A DNA stretch of 64,000 nt from the NCBI GenBank assembly GCA_964472305.1, contig CAYYJR010000005.1, positions 62,001-126,000 of the forward strand, written 5' to 3'. Below the pieces are notes generated by a model that searched no databases, was not told where the DNA came from, and saw only the letters and a list, made by a program, of their open reading frames with translations. The stretch's first letter is position 1; each line of letters opens with the position of its first letter. Shown one piece after another: positions 50,716-60,246 of the stretch. The stretch is from CAYYJR01 sp964472305. Its GTDB lineage: Bacteria; Armatimonadota; Hebobacteria; CAIYQO01. Made by a program: the position numbers and the translations under genes.

Positions 50716-52457
50716 CGGAACAGACTGCGACGGTGTCGCCGCGCTCCGCAACTGGTTTTTGTCTGATATATACCTCAGACGCTCTCTCGAATTCGCGCAT
50801 GGAGTACGCACTCGCACAGTGCCTGCAGCATTTTCCCTGGTTGGCGCGTATCACCCTGGATTGTGGCGCCTCCAGGCTGTATCTCTGGGGGCACGACGAC
50901 CCACACCTAGCCTATCACACTGCACCTGATGGTACGCGCTCTATCCTTATCGGCTCCCCTCTCACTTCCATCACCTGGAATAAGGCTTTCGAAATGCTCA
51001 CTGGTATACACGGGCAACCCTCGTTACCTTGGGATGGCCGGTGTATACTGCTGCGTATCGCGCCTGACGGGGAGACGTGGACGATCTGGAACGACTGGGC
51101 TGGCGCCTATCCGGTTTGGTACGCACCCGGTATTGCTGCCTCGCTGGAACCGCTCGTGGTGCAGGCGTGCGGATTTACACCCAACGACTTCAACCCACGC
51201 GGATTGGTGGAATTGTTGGTACATGGGCATTTCCTCGGCGACGATACTCTTTACACACGGATGGCCGTTATCCCGCAGGACTCCTGCACCACCTGGCGTC
51301 AGGGCGTATATTCTAGCTCTATTCCACTTCACTCCGTCGAGGAAGTGCCCAGCCCAGAGCGTGGGTGGGACGAACTGCTGGAGGAGATGCATGCGCATAC
51401 AATGCGTGCGGTTGGCGGCGCATTGCGCGAGGCTGGTAAAATATTGCTACCGCTCTCCAGTGGTATGGATTCCCGCCTTATTGCCTGCCTAGCTGCCGAG
51501 TTGGGGATCGAGACGCGCGCGTACTCTTACACCACCTATTACGAGGCCGATTATGCAGGCTATATTGCGCGAGTGCTGCGTATCCCTTGGCGACGCATCC
51601 CGCTCGGGCAAGGCTATCTCACCGCCAATACCGGACGCTGGCTCGACTGGTTCGGCAGTGCCTTGCACACGCATGGGATGTACCAGTTGCCGATGCTGGA
51701 TACGATCAGCGGGGAGACGGGCGTCATCCCTGACGGTTTTTACGGTAACAATATGGCCGGCGGTAACCATCCTTCAGAAGGTCTCCTTACACGCGGGGTG
51801 TCCTACTCGGAAAGCTTTCAGCGCGGATACCCCGTGTACTGGTCACCGGCCGACTTGTCGCGAGTCCTGACAATTGATGTTTCTGCAACTTTTGCCGAAA
51901 TCGAGGATTTACTGGCGACGCAAGTCGATTCAGTGCGCGAGCGGTCATTCTACCAACAGCGGAATGTGCTGGATATGTGGAACCGCCAACGACGCTTCGT
52001 CTTCTACCAGCCAATGATGTATGACTATTTCAAGCGCGGCATCTGCCCATTCATGGACCGCGCTTATGCCCGTTTCTGCTTATCGTTGCCGCGCACAGTG
52101 CTGGAAAAGCGCCGCTTGCAACGTGATATGCTGGCGCGCTACTGGCCATGGGCGGCGACGATCTGCTGTTCGTTCGACCAGGTGCCAATGGTGCCATCAC
52201 GACGCGGGATGCTCTTTGAGATCGTGCAGGGGTTCCTGCGCCAGACCGGTATTAAGCGCTTCCCGCCATACCCCGATCATCCCTGTGTGGTCCGCGATGG
52301 CTGGCAAGCTTTTCCGGCCATGCGACAGATGTTTACCCGCGACGGGCTTTTCCGTGTCCAGCCCCTCACCGATGCCCTCCAAGGCGCGCTTCAGGGGTCG
52401 TCCAACGATTATTATAAACTTGCTGCACTGCAAGCGGTGGCGCATCGGATGATATGA
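50712..52457 (+). CDS. Asparagine-synthase-like amidotransferase domain protein
   Basis: 581 residues. The second half carries the AsnB-type ATP pyrophosphatase motif ILLPLSSGMDSRLIACLAAE (SGMDS for SGGxDS), and SYTTYYEADYAGYIARVLRI and DGFYGNNMAGGNHPSEG follow. The N-terminal half resembles the glutaminase domain fold (WNDWAGAYPVWYAPG), but the protein does not begin Met-Cys, so the glutaminase nucleophile is missing; ammonia may come from elsewhere, or the enzyme may adenylate for another transfer. In O-antigen loci relatives such as WbpS and WbtH amidate uronic acids. Translation is coupled to the Wzz-like gene (ATGA overlap). Being last in this unit, it is followed by a dead transposase. 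Confidence 0.78.
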   Translation: MTEQTATVSPRSATGFCLIYTSDALSNSRMEYALAQCLQHFPWLARITLDCGASRLYLWGHDDPHLAYHTAPDGTRSILIGSPLTSITWNKAFEMLTGIHGQPSLPWDGRCILLRIAPDGETWTIWNDWAGAYPVWYAPGIAASLEPLVVQACGFTPNDFNPRGLVELLVHGHFLGDDTLYTRMAVIPQDSCTTWRQGVYSSSIPLHSVEEVPSPERGWDELLEEMHAHTMRAVGGALREAGKILLPLSSGMDSRLIACLAAELGIETRAYSYTTYYEADYAGYIARVLRIPWRRIPLGQGYLTANTGRWLDWFGSALHTHGMYQLPMLDTISGETGVIPDGFYGNNMAGGNHPSEGLLTRGVSYSESFQRGYPVYWSPADLSRVLTIDVSATFAEIEDLLATQVDSVRERSFYQQRNVLDMWNRQRRFVFYQPMMYDYFKRGICPFMDRAYARFCLSLPRTVLEKRRLQRDMLARYWPWAATICCSFDQVPMVPSRRGMLFEIVQGFLRQTGIKRFPPYPDHPCVVRDGWQAFPAMRQMFTRDGLFRVQPLTDALQGALQGSSNDYYKLAALQAVAHRMI

Positions 52458-52562
52458 CCGTCCTCGACTCCTGAACTTGTGGCACGGAACGGAAAAATCG
52501 ACCTTACCGGATATAATTCTCTGTTCTCTGATGCCAACCTTCCCTCTTTAGGGGTTAGGTGG

Positions 52563-53021
52563 CTAGGCACCGGCAACAGTGTCTCCATACCGGTACTTGA
52601 ACATGGACCGGCTCTGGGACGCACTACCCCCGCGGATGGCGTGCTCGACGGGGACCCGGAACTTGGCGAAGGCGGTATTTGCGGCCCACTCGTCGGGGGT
52701 GAGTTTCCCCACCTGGGCTTTTCCAGCGGCGTCGTGATCGTCAAATTCGGGGAATGATAGTCCTGGTAGCCGCTTTCGGCGCCCCCGTGACTGTCGGACG
52801 GAAACGGCGGGGCATCCGTTTCCGCCGGGATTTATCGTGGATGCTGCCCCGCGCAGTGGCACCCAGATAGACGATGCGCCGGCCCGGCGATTGGTGACAA
52901 GGGTGTTTTTGACCGTGTGGCGTTTCGTCTTGCCGCTGTATTGTTCGCGCTGCTGCGGATGGGTCCAGATTCGACGATAACGCATACCACACCCTACCGC
53001 AGCACTGGGGGGGAGTCTCAC
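52563..53021 (-). pseudogene. IS5-family-type transposase remnant
   Basis: The frame contains QREQYSGKTKRHTVKNTLVT, the Y-S-G-K-x-K-x-H-T-x-K-x-x-x-x motif of DDE_Tnp_4 transposases (IS5 group), and GKLTPDEWAANTAFAKFRVP followed by VEHAIRG, the C-terminal R-V-x-V-E-H motif with the last catalytic Glu. The HD-containing segment and middle acidic residue between them are missing or garbled, and the N-terminal half of a normal transposase is absent. No clear terminal inverted repeats were found. The flanks 52458-52562 and 53022-53112 show nothing else. Confidence 0.75.
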
Positions 53022-53112
53022 GTGAGAAGGCGTGGCTTTTGCGAAAGTTGCCTATATCCGGTAAGGTTTAGTGATATGGAGTGCACTGATCATGAATCAA
53101 ACCGAGCCTCGA

Positions 53113-53141
53113 TTGCCCCTTTGGGGACCGTATGTTATAAT
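53113..53141 (+). promoter_or_regulatory. Extended -10 promoter of the ABC exporter unit
   Basis: TTGCCC (53113-53118), 17-bp spacer, TATAAT (53136-53141) preceded by TG one base upstream (extended -10). The start near 53148 leaves a 65-nt leader. Confidence 0.75.
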
Positions 53142-53212
53142 GGTCGCGTCAATTGTGCCGAAATTACATCGGATAAGTATTGTATTAGCACGGCATCAAG
53201 CAAGGATTCGCT

Positions 53213-54055
53213 GTGAGTAAGCAATTCGATTATACAATACAGCCTCCCTCACGTTGGCCGACGCTCAACGCTCACGAACTCTGGCGGTTTCGCGACCTAT
53301 TCCTGGTGCTGACATATCGCGACATCGCTGTCCGGTACAAACAGACGGTGCTGGGTGGCCTATGGGCTATGCTGCAGCCGTTTGTGCAGATGGTCGTCTT
53401 CACGTTTGTTTTCAATCGGCTGGGGAACATCAGCAGTGGAAGCTTGGTACCATATCCCATCTTTCTCTATGTTGGCTTGCTTTTCTGGCAATTTTATGCC
53501 ACAACACTGACGAATGCCAGCAATTCGCTGATTGCCAATGCATCCATTGTGCAGAAAGTCTATTTCCCACGGTTGATCCTTCCGAGCACCACGGCTATCA
53601 CAAGCCTCGTTGATCTAAGCTTCAGCACACTCATTTTCATCGGCGTGTTATGGTATTACCATTATATACCCAGCCTGATTGGGTTGGTGCTGCTGCCGGT
53701 CATCCTGGGCATCGCGTTGTTGTCCTCGTTGGGATTGGGTCTCTTCTTCGCTGCGGTGAACGTGAAATACCGCGACGTGCGCTACGTGGTGCCTTTCCTC
53801 ACCCAGACACTGATGTACCTGACGCCGGTGATTTATCCGGTGCAGTTGCTGGATGGCATGCCTATGATCAAAACGATCATGCTCTGGGCGAATCCGATTT
53901 CCGGGGCCATCTCCGTGGCACGTACCGGACTACTCGGTACCGGGCCGATTGAGTGGTCTGTGCTAGGTATCTCATTTCTGATGAGCTTGGTGCTCTTCCT
54001 GGTCGGTCTGGCGTATTTTCGTCATACCGAATACTATTTTGCTGATGTCGCCTGA
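53213..54055 (+). CDS. wzm: Polysaccharide ABC exporter permease (Wzm/TagG-like)
   Basis: 280 residues, six predicted TM helices from about residue 55. RDIAVRYKQTVLGGLWAMLQ is the amphipathic N-terminal gate-helix signature of ABC-2 polysaccharide permeases; VYFPRLILPSTTAITSLVDL and FFAAVNVKYRDVRYVVPFLT are also typical. It moves undecaprenyl-linked glycan across the inner membrane with the ATPase encoded 3 bp downstream. It starts with GTG after AAGGA, and its own strong promoter lies upstream. Confidence 0.93.
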   Translation: MSKQFDYTIQPPSRWPTLNAHELWRFRDLFLVLTYRDIAVRYKQTVLGGLWAMLQPFVQMVVFTFVFNRLGNISSGSLVPYPIFLYVGLLFWQFYATTLTNASNSLIANASIVQKVYFPRLILPSTTAITSLVDLSFSTLIFIGVLWYYHYIPSLIGLVLLPVILGIALLSSLGLGLFFAAVNVKYRDVRYVVPFLTQTLMYLTPVIYPVQLLDGMPMIKTIMLWANPISGAISVARTGLLGTGPIEWSVLGISFLMSLVLFLVGLAYFRHTEYYFADVA

Positions 54056-54058
54056 TCG

Positions 54059-55294
54059 ATGACCAAACCAATTCTCTCTATCCAACACATCGGAAAACGC
54101 TACCAACTCGGTGGTTCACGTGCTTCCCAGACGTTGCGTGACGAATTGACGCGTGTGTTTACCCAGGCTGGGCGGCGCGCGGCAGCCCAGTACCGGGAAT
54201 TCTGGGCGCTCCGCGACGTCTTCTTCGACGTCATGCCGGGCGAGGCGGTGGCCATCATCGGTCGTAACGGCGCCGGAAAGAGCACGCTGCTGAAGATTCT
54301 TTCGCAGATCACTCCGCCGACCGAGGGGCAGATCTTCGTGCGCGGCCGCACCGCCAGCCTGTTGGAAGTCGGCACCGGATTTCACCCGGAACTGACTGGG
54401 CGGGAGAACATTTTCCTCAACGGGGCTATCCTGGGCATGACGCGACGCGAAATCGCTGCTCATTTTGACGAGATCGTCGCCTTCGCCGAGATTGAGCGCT
54501 TCCTGGATACACCGGTGAAGCGCTACTCCTCTGGCATGTATGTGCGGTTGGCCTTTGCCGTGGCTGCCCACCTGGAACCGGAGATACTCATCATCGATGA
54601 AGTACTCGCGGTCGGGGATGCCATGTTTCAGCAGAAATGTTTGAGCAAGATGGAGGAAGTTTCGCACGGCGGACGCACCGTGTTGTTCGTCAGTCACAAC
54701 ATGACGGCAGTGCAAAGCTTATGCACACGAGGCGTGCTGCTCAATGGAGGACGCGTGCATATGGTCGGCGATACGAATGCGGTGATCGAAGAGTATGTGC
54801 AAGGCTTCTTTATGCGCGGCGCGGATGACACGGTGCACAACCGGCAGGACCGTAGCGGCACTGGCAAGGTGAGAATGGTAGGCATTCGACTGCTCGATGC
54901 GCAAGACCGCGAGGCACCCTCCATTGGCTCAGGTGAGCCGTGCACATTGGAATTTTCCTATGAAGCCGCGTCTCCCCTGCAGAATATCAGTGTGGCATGG
55001 AATCTGCGTGATGAACGGGCGCAGTTCCTTATGCGCATTTCGATGCAGGACAGCGGCAAGGATTACGGCAATTTCCCCCCTCATGGCACGCTGCGCTGTG
55101 CAATTCCACGCTTGCCGTTGGTACCAGGACATTACCGCCTGTCCAGTGAGATCCAAGTAGGCGGCGAGGTGGCCGACGCTGTTGAAGGTGCCTTTGTGTT
55201 GACGGTGGAAGGTGGCGACTTTTACGGGACGGGACGCGTCAATCGACACAGTCCGGTGCTGCTTGATCATGACTGGCAACTCGATGAGCGCTGA
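54059..55294 (+). CDS. wzt: Polysaccharide ABC exporter ATPase with glycan-binding C-terminal domain (Wzt-like)
   Basis: 411 residues. The ATPase domain is at about 5-235: Walker A AIIGRNGAGKSTLLKILSQI, GTGFHPELTGRENIFLNGAI, signature VKRYSSGMYVRLAFAVAAHL, Walker B EILIIDEVLAVGDAMFQQKC, H-loop VSHNMTAVQSL. The C-terminal ~150 residues (from about 260) are a Wzt_C-like beta-sandwich, as in exporters that recognise the non-reducing end of a finished chain. That suggests capped, ABC-exported chains, even though Wzz- and Wzy-like genes sit alongside. Confidence 0.93.
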   Translation: MTKPILSIQHIGKRYQLGGSRASQTLRDELTRVFTQAGRRAAAQYREFWALRDVFFDVMPGEAVAIIGRNGAGKSTLLKILSQITPPTEGQIFVRGRTASLLEVGTGFHPELTGRENIFLNGAILGMTRREIAAHFDEIVAFAEIERFLDTPVKRYSSGMYVRLAFAVAAHLEPEILIIDEVLAVGDAMFQQKCLSKMEEVSHGGRTVLFVSHNMTAVQSLCTRGVLLNGGRVHMVGDTNAVIEEYVQGFFMRGADDTVHNRQDRSGTGKVRMVGIRLLDAQDREAPSIGSGEPCTLEFSYEAASPLQNISVAWNLRDERAQFLMRISMQDSGKDYGNFPPHGTLRCAIPRLPLVPGHYRLSSEIQVGGEVADAVEGAFVLTVEGGDFYGTGRVNRHSPVLLDHDWQLDER

Positions 55295-56804
55295 AGATGT
55301 ACGGCGCGGTTTACGCTGCTACCGGCATACGCTAGGGCCGGTCGCGCGCGTGCTGCTGCTTGGGATGGGCGTTGTCGCCGCCCTCGCCAGCGCGGCGCTA
55401 TGCTATGTCACACAAATTTCAACCCAGTCGCTGCTGGTTCTGGTGCTCACGTTCGTACTGTTGCTGACGTTGGCTCGCCACCTGAATGCTTTCTGGTTGC
55501 TGGCAGTGGCGATGGCCTTCTATACCTTTGTCCCGTCCTTCTCCTCCTTCGGCCTTCCCTGCATGACGATCTGGCTCTTGATCACCCTGGTTGTTTTCGC
55601 ACTGAAGGCACCGACCACGTTTCTACGCGCGTTAAAAATCACTCCCTGGTGGATCTTCATATTCTTCGCCGTCGGATTCTTCTTCGCAATGCAGGATGCC
55701 TATGTATTGGCGCCCCAGGACCATCATACTCAAAATACACTTACGCTCGATGTAACCTTTTTTATCTGTTATGTCGTTTCCATCTTCTTGCTGCCGACCT
55801 TTTATTCTCTCACGATTCCCGATCTGGCTCAGCGGCCTTTCTTTCAAACGCTGTTTGCCATCCTTCCCCTAGGTTATCTGATGTTGATTGCATCCTTTGG
55901 TACACCCAGTACAATGATTTCCGAAACCGGGTGGGTCTATAAATATCGTTTCTTCGACTATGAGATTACCAACAACCGGACGCAAATCAGCTTTATGCTA
56001 TCCATATGCGTTACCACCTTCATCGCTATGGCATTGACGATGCTCTCACGGCGTACCGCCATGTTGCTGTTGCTACTGGCACTTCTGGCCTTGGCCGTGC
56101 AATATATCAGCGGGGGGCGCGCCGGCTTGCTCTTCCTCCTCCTCACCTGGATTATTGTCGGCGTTATTCGTTTCCAGACGCACATTCGGCTGCGCAATAC
56201 CGCTATCCTTGTGTGTATGCTGGTCGTGTTCGTCGTATTGGCATTGGTGAAATATGGCGATACCATCGGAACAGTCTTCACGACGCGTTGGTCAGGGCTA
56301 GGCGAATCCACTTTCCGCGATACCTCACGCGAGGAACGTTGGATGTCTGCGCTACAGCAGGTCGCGCACCGTCCATTTGGTGTGGGCTGGACTACGCATG
56401 CGGTAGATATCGATGATAACATCGCGCATAATGATTATCTGGCCTACAGCATATCCTACGGCGTGCTTGGAGGCCTTGGGTACCTGCTGCTGGTAATGAT
56501 GATCATCCTGCGCTCCTATGCCATTATCCGCCGTACCGGTCCAAACGTGCAACGGCGTCTGGGCACCATCACCTTCGCGGTCTCTGTGTGTTTGCTCCTT
56601 AATTCAATGACTGACCACCTGATCGGCGATCTGTCACGCTTTATCATTGTCTGGAGCATCATCGCTCTCGGACTCTTCGATCCCCATTCCGCTGCTCACA
56701 ACGTCGTCTTGTCGAGGCACGGTAGTTTTATGGAGAACAGTGCTTTCGAAATCCCTAATACTCCTGGGAGTTCCCTCGGCTCTGCCGGGGAGAAGGGCAC
56801 ATAA
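55284..56804 (+). CDS. O-antigen polymerase/ligase-like membrane protein (Wzy_C)
   Basis: 506 residues with about 11-12 TM helices. A large periplasmic loop after TM9 contains RDTSREERWMSALQQVAHRP and GVGWTTHAV...HNDYLAYSIS, the Wzy/WaaL pattern (Arg-rich loop and the late His-Asn). It polymerises or transfers lipid-linked glycan in the periplasm. The start is uncertain: an ATG at 55284 overlaps wzt by 11 bp, and an ATG at 55269 is also possible; neither has a clear ribosome site, which fits translational coupling. A soluble C-terminal tail of about 40 residues is not conserved. Confidence 0.82.
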   Translation: MSAEDVRRGLRCYRHTLGPVARVLLLGMGVVAALASAALCYVTQISTQSLLVLVLTFVLLLTLARHLNAFWLLAVAMAFYTFVPSFSSFGLPCMTIWLLITLVVFALKAPTTFLRALKITPWWIFIFFAVGFFFAMQDAYVLAPQDHHTQNTLTLDVTFFICYVVSIFLLPTFYSLTIPDLAQRPFFQTLFAILPLGYLMLIASFGTPSTMISETGWVYKYRFFDYEITNNRTQISFMLSICVTTFIAMALTMLSRRTAMLLLLLALLALAVQYISGGRAGLLFLLLTWIIVGVIRFQTHIRLRNTAILVCMLVVFVVLALVKYGDTIGTVFTTRWSGLGESTFRDTSREERWMSALQQVAHRPFGVGWTTHAVDIDDNIAHNDYLAYSISYGVLGGLGYLLLVMMIILRSYAIIRRTGPNVQRRLGTITFAVSVCLLLNSMTDHLIGDLSRFIIVWSIIALGLFDPHSAAHNVVLSRHGSFMENSAFEIPNTPGSSLGSAGEKGT

Positions 56805-57097
56805 TCCGCACAACAACCAGGCGCCCAGCCTCTACACAAGCGTGCGAAAGAATTTTGACACTACCAAGGCTGGAAACGAATTTCGTGCGCGAGCATAGGT
56901 ATTATAAAGGCGATGATCGGTAAAAAATGAGACGGTCGTACGCGCGAATATTGAGTGTCAGTAACAGAAAGAAAAGCGATTAATTCGTTAAGCTTTGAGC
57001 ATGGATAGCCTCCGTGAGAGGTTTCTGACAACGAACCAACAAGCCGCTTTACGCGACTTACATTATCAAGCCATCGGCCTTGCCGGTGGGCTCTGAG
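56805..57097. other. Gene-free interval after the Wzy-like gene
   Basis: About 290 bp of relatively AT-rich sequence with no coding signature. A TTGACA near 56860 lacks a matching -10 box. Nothing else is recognised before the promoter at 57098. Confidence 0.4.
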
Positions 57098-57127
57098 TTG
57101 TGAGGAATCCCTGCTTTATGGTATAGT
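57098..57127 (+). promoter_or_regulatory. Extended -10 promoter of the glycosyltransferase unit
   Basis: TTGTGA (57098-57103), 18-bp spacer, TATAGT (57122-57127) with TGG directly before it. The start near 57134 would leave a leader of only about 12 nt to the ATG at 57146. Confidence 0.6.
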
Positions 57128-57145
57128 GCTTCCAGGTAACACGGC

Positions 57146-58090
57146 ATGGCATTTGCACCCATTATCGTTTTTGTTTATCGACGGCTCGATCATACGCAAC
57201 AGACCATCTCGGCATTGCAGCAAAACCGCCATGCCGCTGATACGGATCTATATATCTTTTCCGATGCCCCGAAAACCGAGGATCTACGGGAGTCCGTGCA
57301 GGCGATTCGCACCTTCGCGAAAAGCATCACCGGCTTTCGCACGGTAACGTTAGTCGAGCGCGAAGTGCATTGCGGCCTCGCCAAATCCGTGATTGCCGGT
57401 GTCACCGAGGTATGCCGGCAGCACGAACGGGTGATCGTACTGGAAGATGACCTTGTCACCTCGCAGCACTTCCTCGCATATATGAATAGCGCCCTGACGT
57501 TCTACCAGGACTATCACCGCGTCTTTTCTATTAGCGGTTACAACCTGCCGCTCACACGTATGGCTGTGCCAGCGGGGTATCCGTATGATACCTTTTTTAA
57601 TTATCGACCCATGTCGTGGGGCTGGGCGACATGGTGGGATCGCTGGCGCACTGCAGACTGGTCGGTGCCCGGTTATGAAGCCTTTCGGCAGGATCCCGTC
57701 GAACAACAGCGCTTCAACCGTGGTGGCGACGATCTAACGCTGATGTTGCAGCATCAGATGGAAGCTCGCATCGACTCCTGGTACATCCGCTGGTGCTACA
57801 CGCATTACCGGCAAGGTGCCGTCAGTCTATACCCGCTCAACTCGTATATCAATAATATCGGACTCGACGGTTCCGGTACGCACTCGCCCATCCCGCTCAT
57901 CCGCTTTGCCAACGATTTAAGCCGGAGCAAGCCGGAGGTTATCTTCCCACTGCCGGTGGAGGTTGATCCTGACGTGATGGCCTGTTTCGTACGCGCCTGG
58001 GCACCAGACTCCGCGCCGCCCCTTCCTCCCTGGCGCCGCGTGGCGCAACGGCTCAAACGGTTGTTGATGCCGGTGATGGGGAAAAGGTAA
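57146..58090 (+). CDS. Glycosyltransferase, GT2/GNT-I-like
   Basis: 314 residues. FAPIIVFVYRRLDHTQQTIS opens a GT-A fold; ERVIVLEDDLVTSQHFLAYM holds the metal-binding acidic motif (Glu-Asp-Asp), and FNYRPMSWGWATWWDRWRTA with DSWYIRWCYTHY matches sugar-transferase proteins of surface polysaccharide loci. There is no TM segment, so it is cytoplasmic, adding a sugar to the lipid-linked unit. The donor is unknown. AGGT eight bases upstream is a modest ribosome site. It is the first of a run of four genes. Confidence 0.85.
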   Translation: MAFAPIIVFVYRRLDHTQQTISALQQNRHAADTDLYIFSDAPKTEDLRESVQAIRTFAKSITGFRTVTLVEREVHCGLAKSVIAGVTEVCRQHERVIVLEDDLVTSQHFLAYMNSALTFYQDYHRVFSISGYNLPLTRMAVPAGYPYDTFFNYRPMSWGWATWWDRWRTADWSVPGYEAFRQDPVEQQRFNRGGDDLTLMLQHQMEARIDSWYIRWCYTHYRQGAVSLYPLNSYINNIGLDGSGTHSPIPLIRFANDLSRSKPEVIFPLPVEVDPDVMACFVRAWAPDSAPPLPPWRRVAQRLKRLLMPVMGKR

Positions 58091-58097
58091 TCGCACG

Positions 58098-58868
58098 ATG
58101 CAGATGCTGAAACGTCATATCAAGCAATATCTGAATCGCCGACGTTTCCCGCATGCGCAGGTCGATGTTGAGGCGCAGGTCGTGCGTAGCACCTTTGGCG
58201 CTGGCACTGTGCTGGAGCCACAGGTGTATCTGCAGGATGTGACTGCTGGCGATGCGCTGACAGTACGCTGCCAGACGACAATCCACCGCATGCTCTGCGA
58301 GGACCATATACTTATAGGGGGAGGAAGCTTTCTTGCCGACGTGCGCATCGGACGGATGAGCTACCTGTCGCTGGGGACGATGGTGTCCTTGACGAGTATC
58401 GGACGATTCTGCTCTATTGGCGCGCAGTTGCTCTGCGGGTCAGGACATCATCCACTGACTTTCGTAAGCACCAGTCCGGTGTTCTATTCCGCGTACCGCC
58501 AGTGCGGCATGTCGTATGCGGCGGAATCGCTGGTGACCGAACGGCAGCCAATTACCATCGGCCACGATGTATGGATTGGTGCGCGTGTCTTTATTCGCGA
58601 CGGGGTGACTGTCGGCAACGGCGCCGTCATCGGCGCGGGTGCGGTGGTGGTGAAAGATGTGCCGTCGTATGCCGTCGTCGCGGGCGTACCTGCCCATGTG
58701 CTCCGCTATCGTTTCGATGAGGAGACGATAGCCATGCTGCAGCAGAGCGCCTGGTGGGAATGGGACGATGCCGTGCTGCAGTGTGCACAACCGTTGATGG
58801 CGGTTGACGACCCCACGGCGTTTCTTACTTTTTCCGCCGAGCAAGCGTCGCGCATAGAAACGAGATGA
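58098..58868 (+). CDS. Hexapeptide-repeat acyltransferase (CatB/WbbJ-like)
   Basis: 256 residues. A left-handed beta-helix acetyl-CoA enzyme: IGRMSYLSLGTMVSLTSIGR with FCSIGAQLLCGSGHHPLTFV carries the catalytic His of the xenobiotic-acetyltransferase group, and ITIGHDVWIGARVFIRDGVT and GNGAVIGAGAVVVKDVPSYA are the classic coils. It probably O-acetylates a sugar of the polymer. It begins 7 bp after the previous gene and its end overlaps the next by 4 bp (ATGA), so all are co-translated. Confidence 0.88.
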   Translation: MQMLKRHIKQYLNRRRFPHAQVDVEAQVVRSTFGAGTVLEPQVYLQDVTAGDALTVRCQTTIHRMLCEDHILIGGGSFLADVRIGRMSYLSLGTMVSLTSIGRFCSIGAQLLCGSGHHPLTFVSTSPVFYSAYRQCGMSYAAESLVTERQPITIGHDVWIGARVFIRDGVTVGNGAVIGAGAVVVKDVPSYAVVAGVPAHVLRYRFDEETIAMLQQSAWWEWDDAVLQCAQPLMAVDDPTAFLTFSAEQASRIETR

Positions 58869-60226
58869 CAATGACCGATGTTACTTCGGCTGCCTATCCA
58901 CGCGTACTCGTCGTCAATCACGAGCCGTTTAATAATAAATCAGCAACCGGCCTGACGATGCAAAATCTCTTCCACGGTTGGCCGCATGACCGCATCGCGC
59001 AGCTCTACCTTGAAGCAATAGATGTTGACACAGCGTATTGCACGAAAAATTACCTGATGGATCATACCGAGGTATGGACGGAATGGCCGCGGGTGCATTA
59101 CAACGCCGCGCGGCAGCGCCAGCGCGAGCGTATGCACATCACCCTCGGCCGGCAGGCGGTGATGGGCAAGCAGCAACCGCTGCAGACATTTCTCCTGCAG
59201 GCGAAGATGCGAGTGTCCCTCGACATCGTTAATGTCGTCAATCTTTTTCCTTATCATATTCCGCCAGCAGTCCTAGACTGGATCGATGCTTATCAGCCTG
59301 ATGTACTCTATACCATGCTCGGTTCGACGCAACTGACGAAGATCGTGCTGCTGCTGAACGAGCGCTTCCGACTGCCGCTGGTGACGCATTTCATGGACGA
59401 CTGGCCCGGCACGTTGCACGCGGATTCGTTGATCGCGCCAATAATGCGTCCAGTGACTGCGGCGTGGCTGAAGCGCATTTTAGTGCAGACCAACCACCGT
59501 CTGGCGATTTCAGATGCGATGGCGACTGAATTCACACGACGCTATGGCAGCACATGGGATGTCTTCATGAACTGTGTGGACCCGGCACTATATTCGTCGG
59601 TGTCGCCAACTCCACGCGCGATACCCCGTTTCGTTTTTGTCGGTGGGCTCCATCTCAATCGCTGGTGCGTGTTGCAAGAGATCGGGAAGGCGGCGAAAAC
59701 GCTGGCCGCGGAAGGCATCCCGTTGGAGATTCTTATCTACGCTCATCCCAGCCTGTTAGCCATCTACCACAAGGAACTTGAGATACCGCCAGTGATGCGC
59801 GTCGGCGGTTCATTGGCGAATCACGAAGTGCCAGCCGTATTGACGGATGCCGATGTCTTGATTCACGTTGAAAGCTTTGATGCGAGTATCCGGAAATATA
59901 CGCGGTATTCTGTTTCGACGAAGATTCCCGAATACATGGTGACCGGGCGTCCGATCTTCGGGTATGGCCCCGGCGAAGTTGCCTCATTGCGCTATATCAC
60001 GGCGACGGAAAGCGGATTGGTTGTGGGTGATCGCAATCCGGCGCTATTGGTGGACGCGCTACGCCGCTTAGCCACCGACCCTGCATTACGGGCGGAGTTG
60101 GGCGCACACGGGCGGCAGACGGCACTTAGCCGGCATGAAGCCGCGGGACAACGTGAAGCCTTTCGTCAGACGCTGGCTCGCGCGGCATCATCCGCAGGCG
60201 CTGTTGCCGTATCGGCAAGATATTGA
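58865..60226 (+). CDS. GT4-like glycosyltransferase, first of a tandem paralogous pair
   Basis: 453 residues with a GT-B layout. The N-terminal half begins RVLVVNHEPFNNKSATGLTM; the C-terminal half has RFVFVGGLHLNRWCVLQEIG, VLTDADVLIHVESFDASIRK and YSVSTKIPEYMVTGRPIFGY. The motif VFMNCVDPALYS joins the two domains. The same motifs recur in the next gene, so the two arose by duplication. I do not know the donor; the acidic nucleotide-sugar motif of GT4 appears as HVESF and STKIPEY. Coupled to the acyltransferase gene by ATGA. Confidence 0.82.
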   Translation: MTMTDVTSAAYPRVLVVNHEPFNNKSATGLTMQNLFHGWPHDRIAQLYLEAIDVDTAYCTKNYLMDHTEVWTEWPRVHYNAARQRQRERMHITLGRQAVMGKQQPLQTFLLQAKMRVSLDIVNVVNLFPYHIPPAVLDWIDAYQPDVLYTMLGSTQLTKIVLLLNERFRLPLVTHFMDDWPGTLHADSLIAPIMRPVTAAWLKRILVQTNHRLAISDAMATEFTRRYGSTWDVFMNCVDPALYSSVSPTPRAIPRFVFVGGLHLNRWCVLQEIGKAAKTLAAEGIPLEILIYAHPSLLAIYHKELEIPPVMRVGGSLANHEVPAVLTDADVLIHVESFDASIRKYTRYSVSTKIPEYMVTGRPIFGYGPGEVASLRYITATESGLVVGDRNPALLVDALRRLATDPALRAELGAHGRQTALSRHEAAGQREAFRQTLARAASSAGAVAVSARY

Positions 60227-60246
60227 AAGGAAGCAACGAAGTTGTG

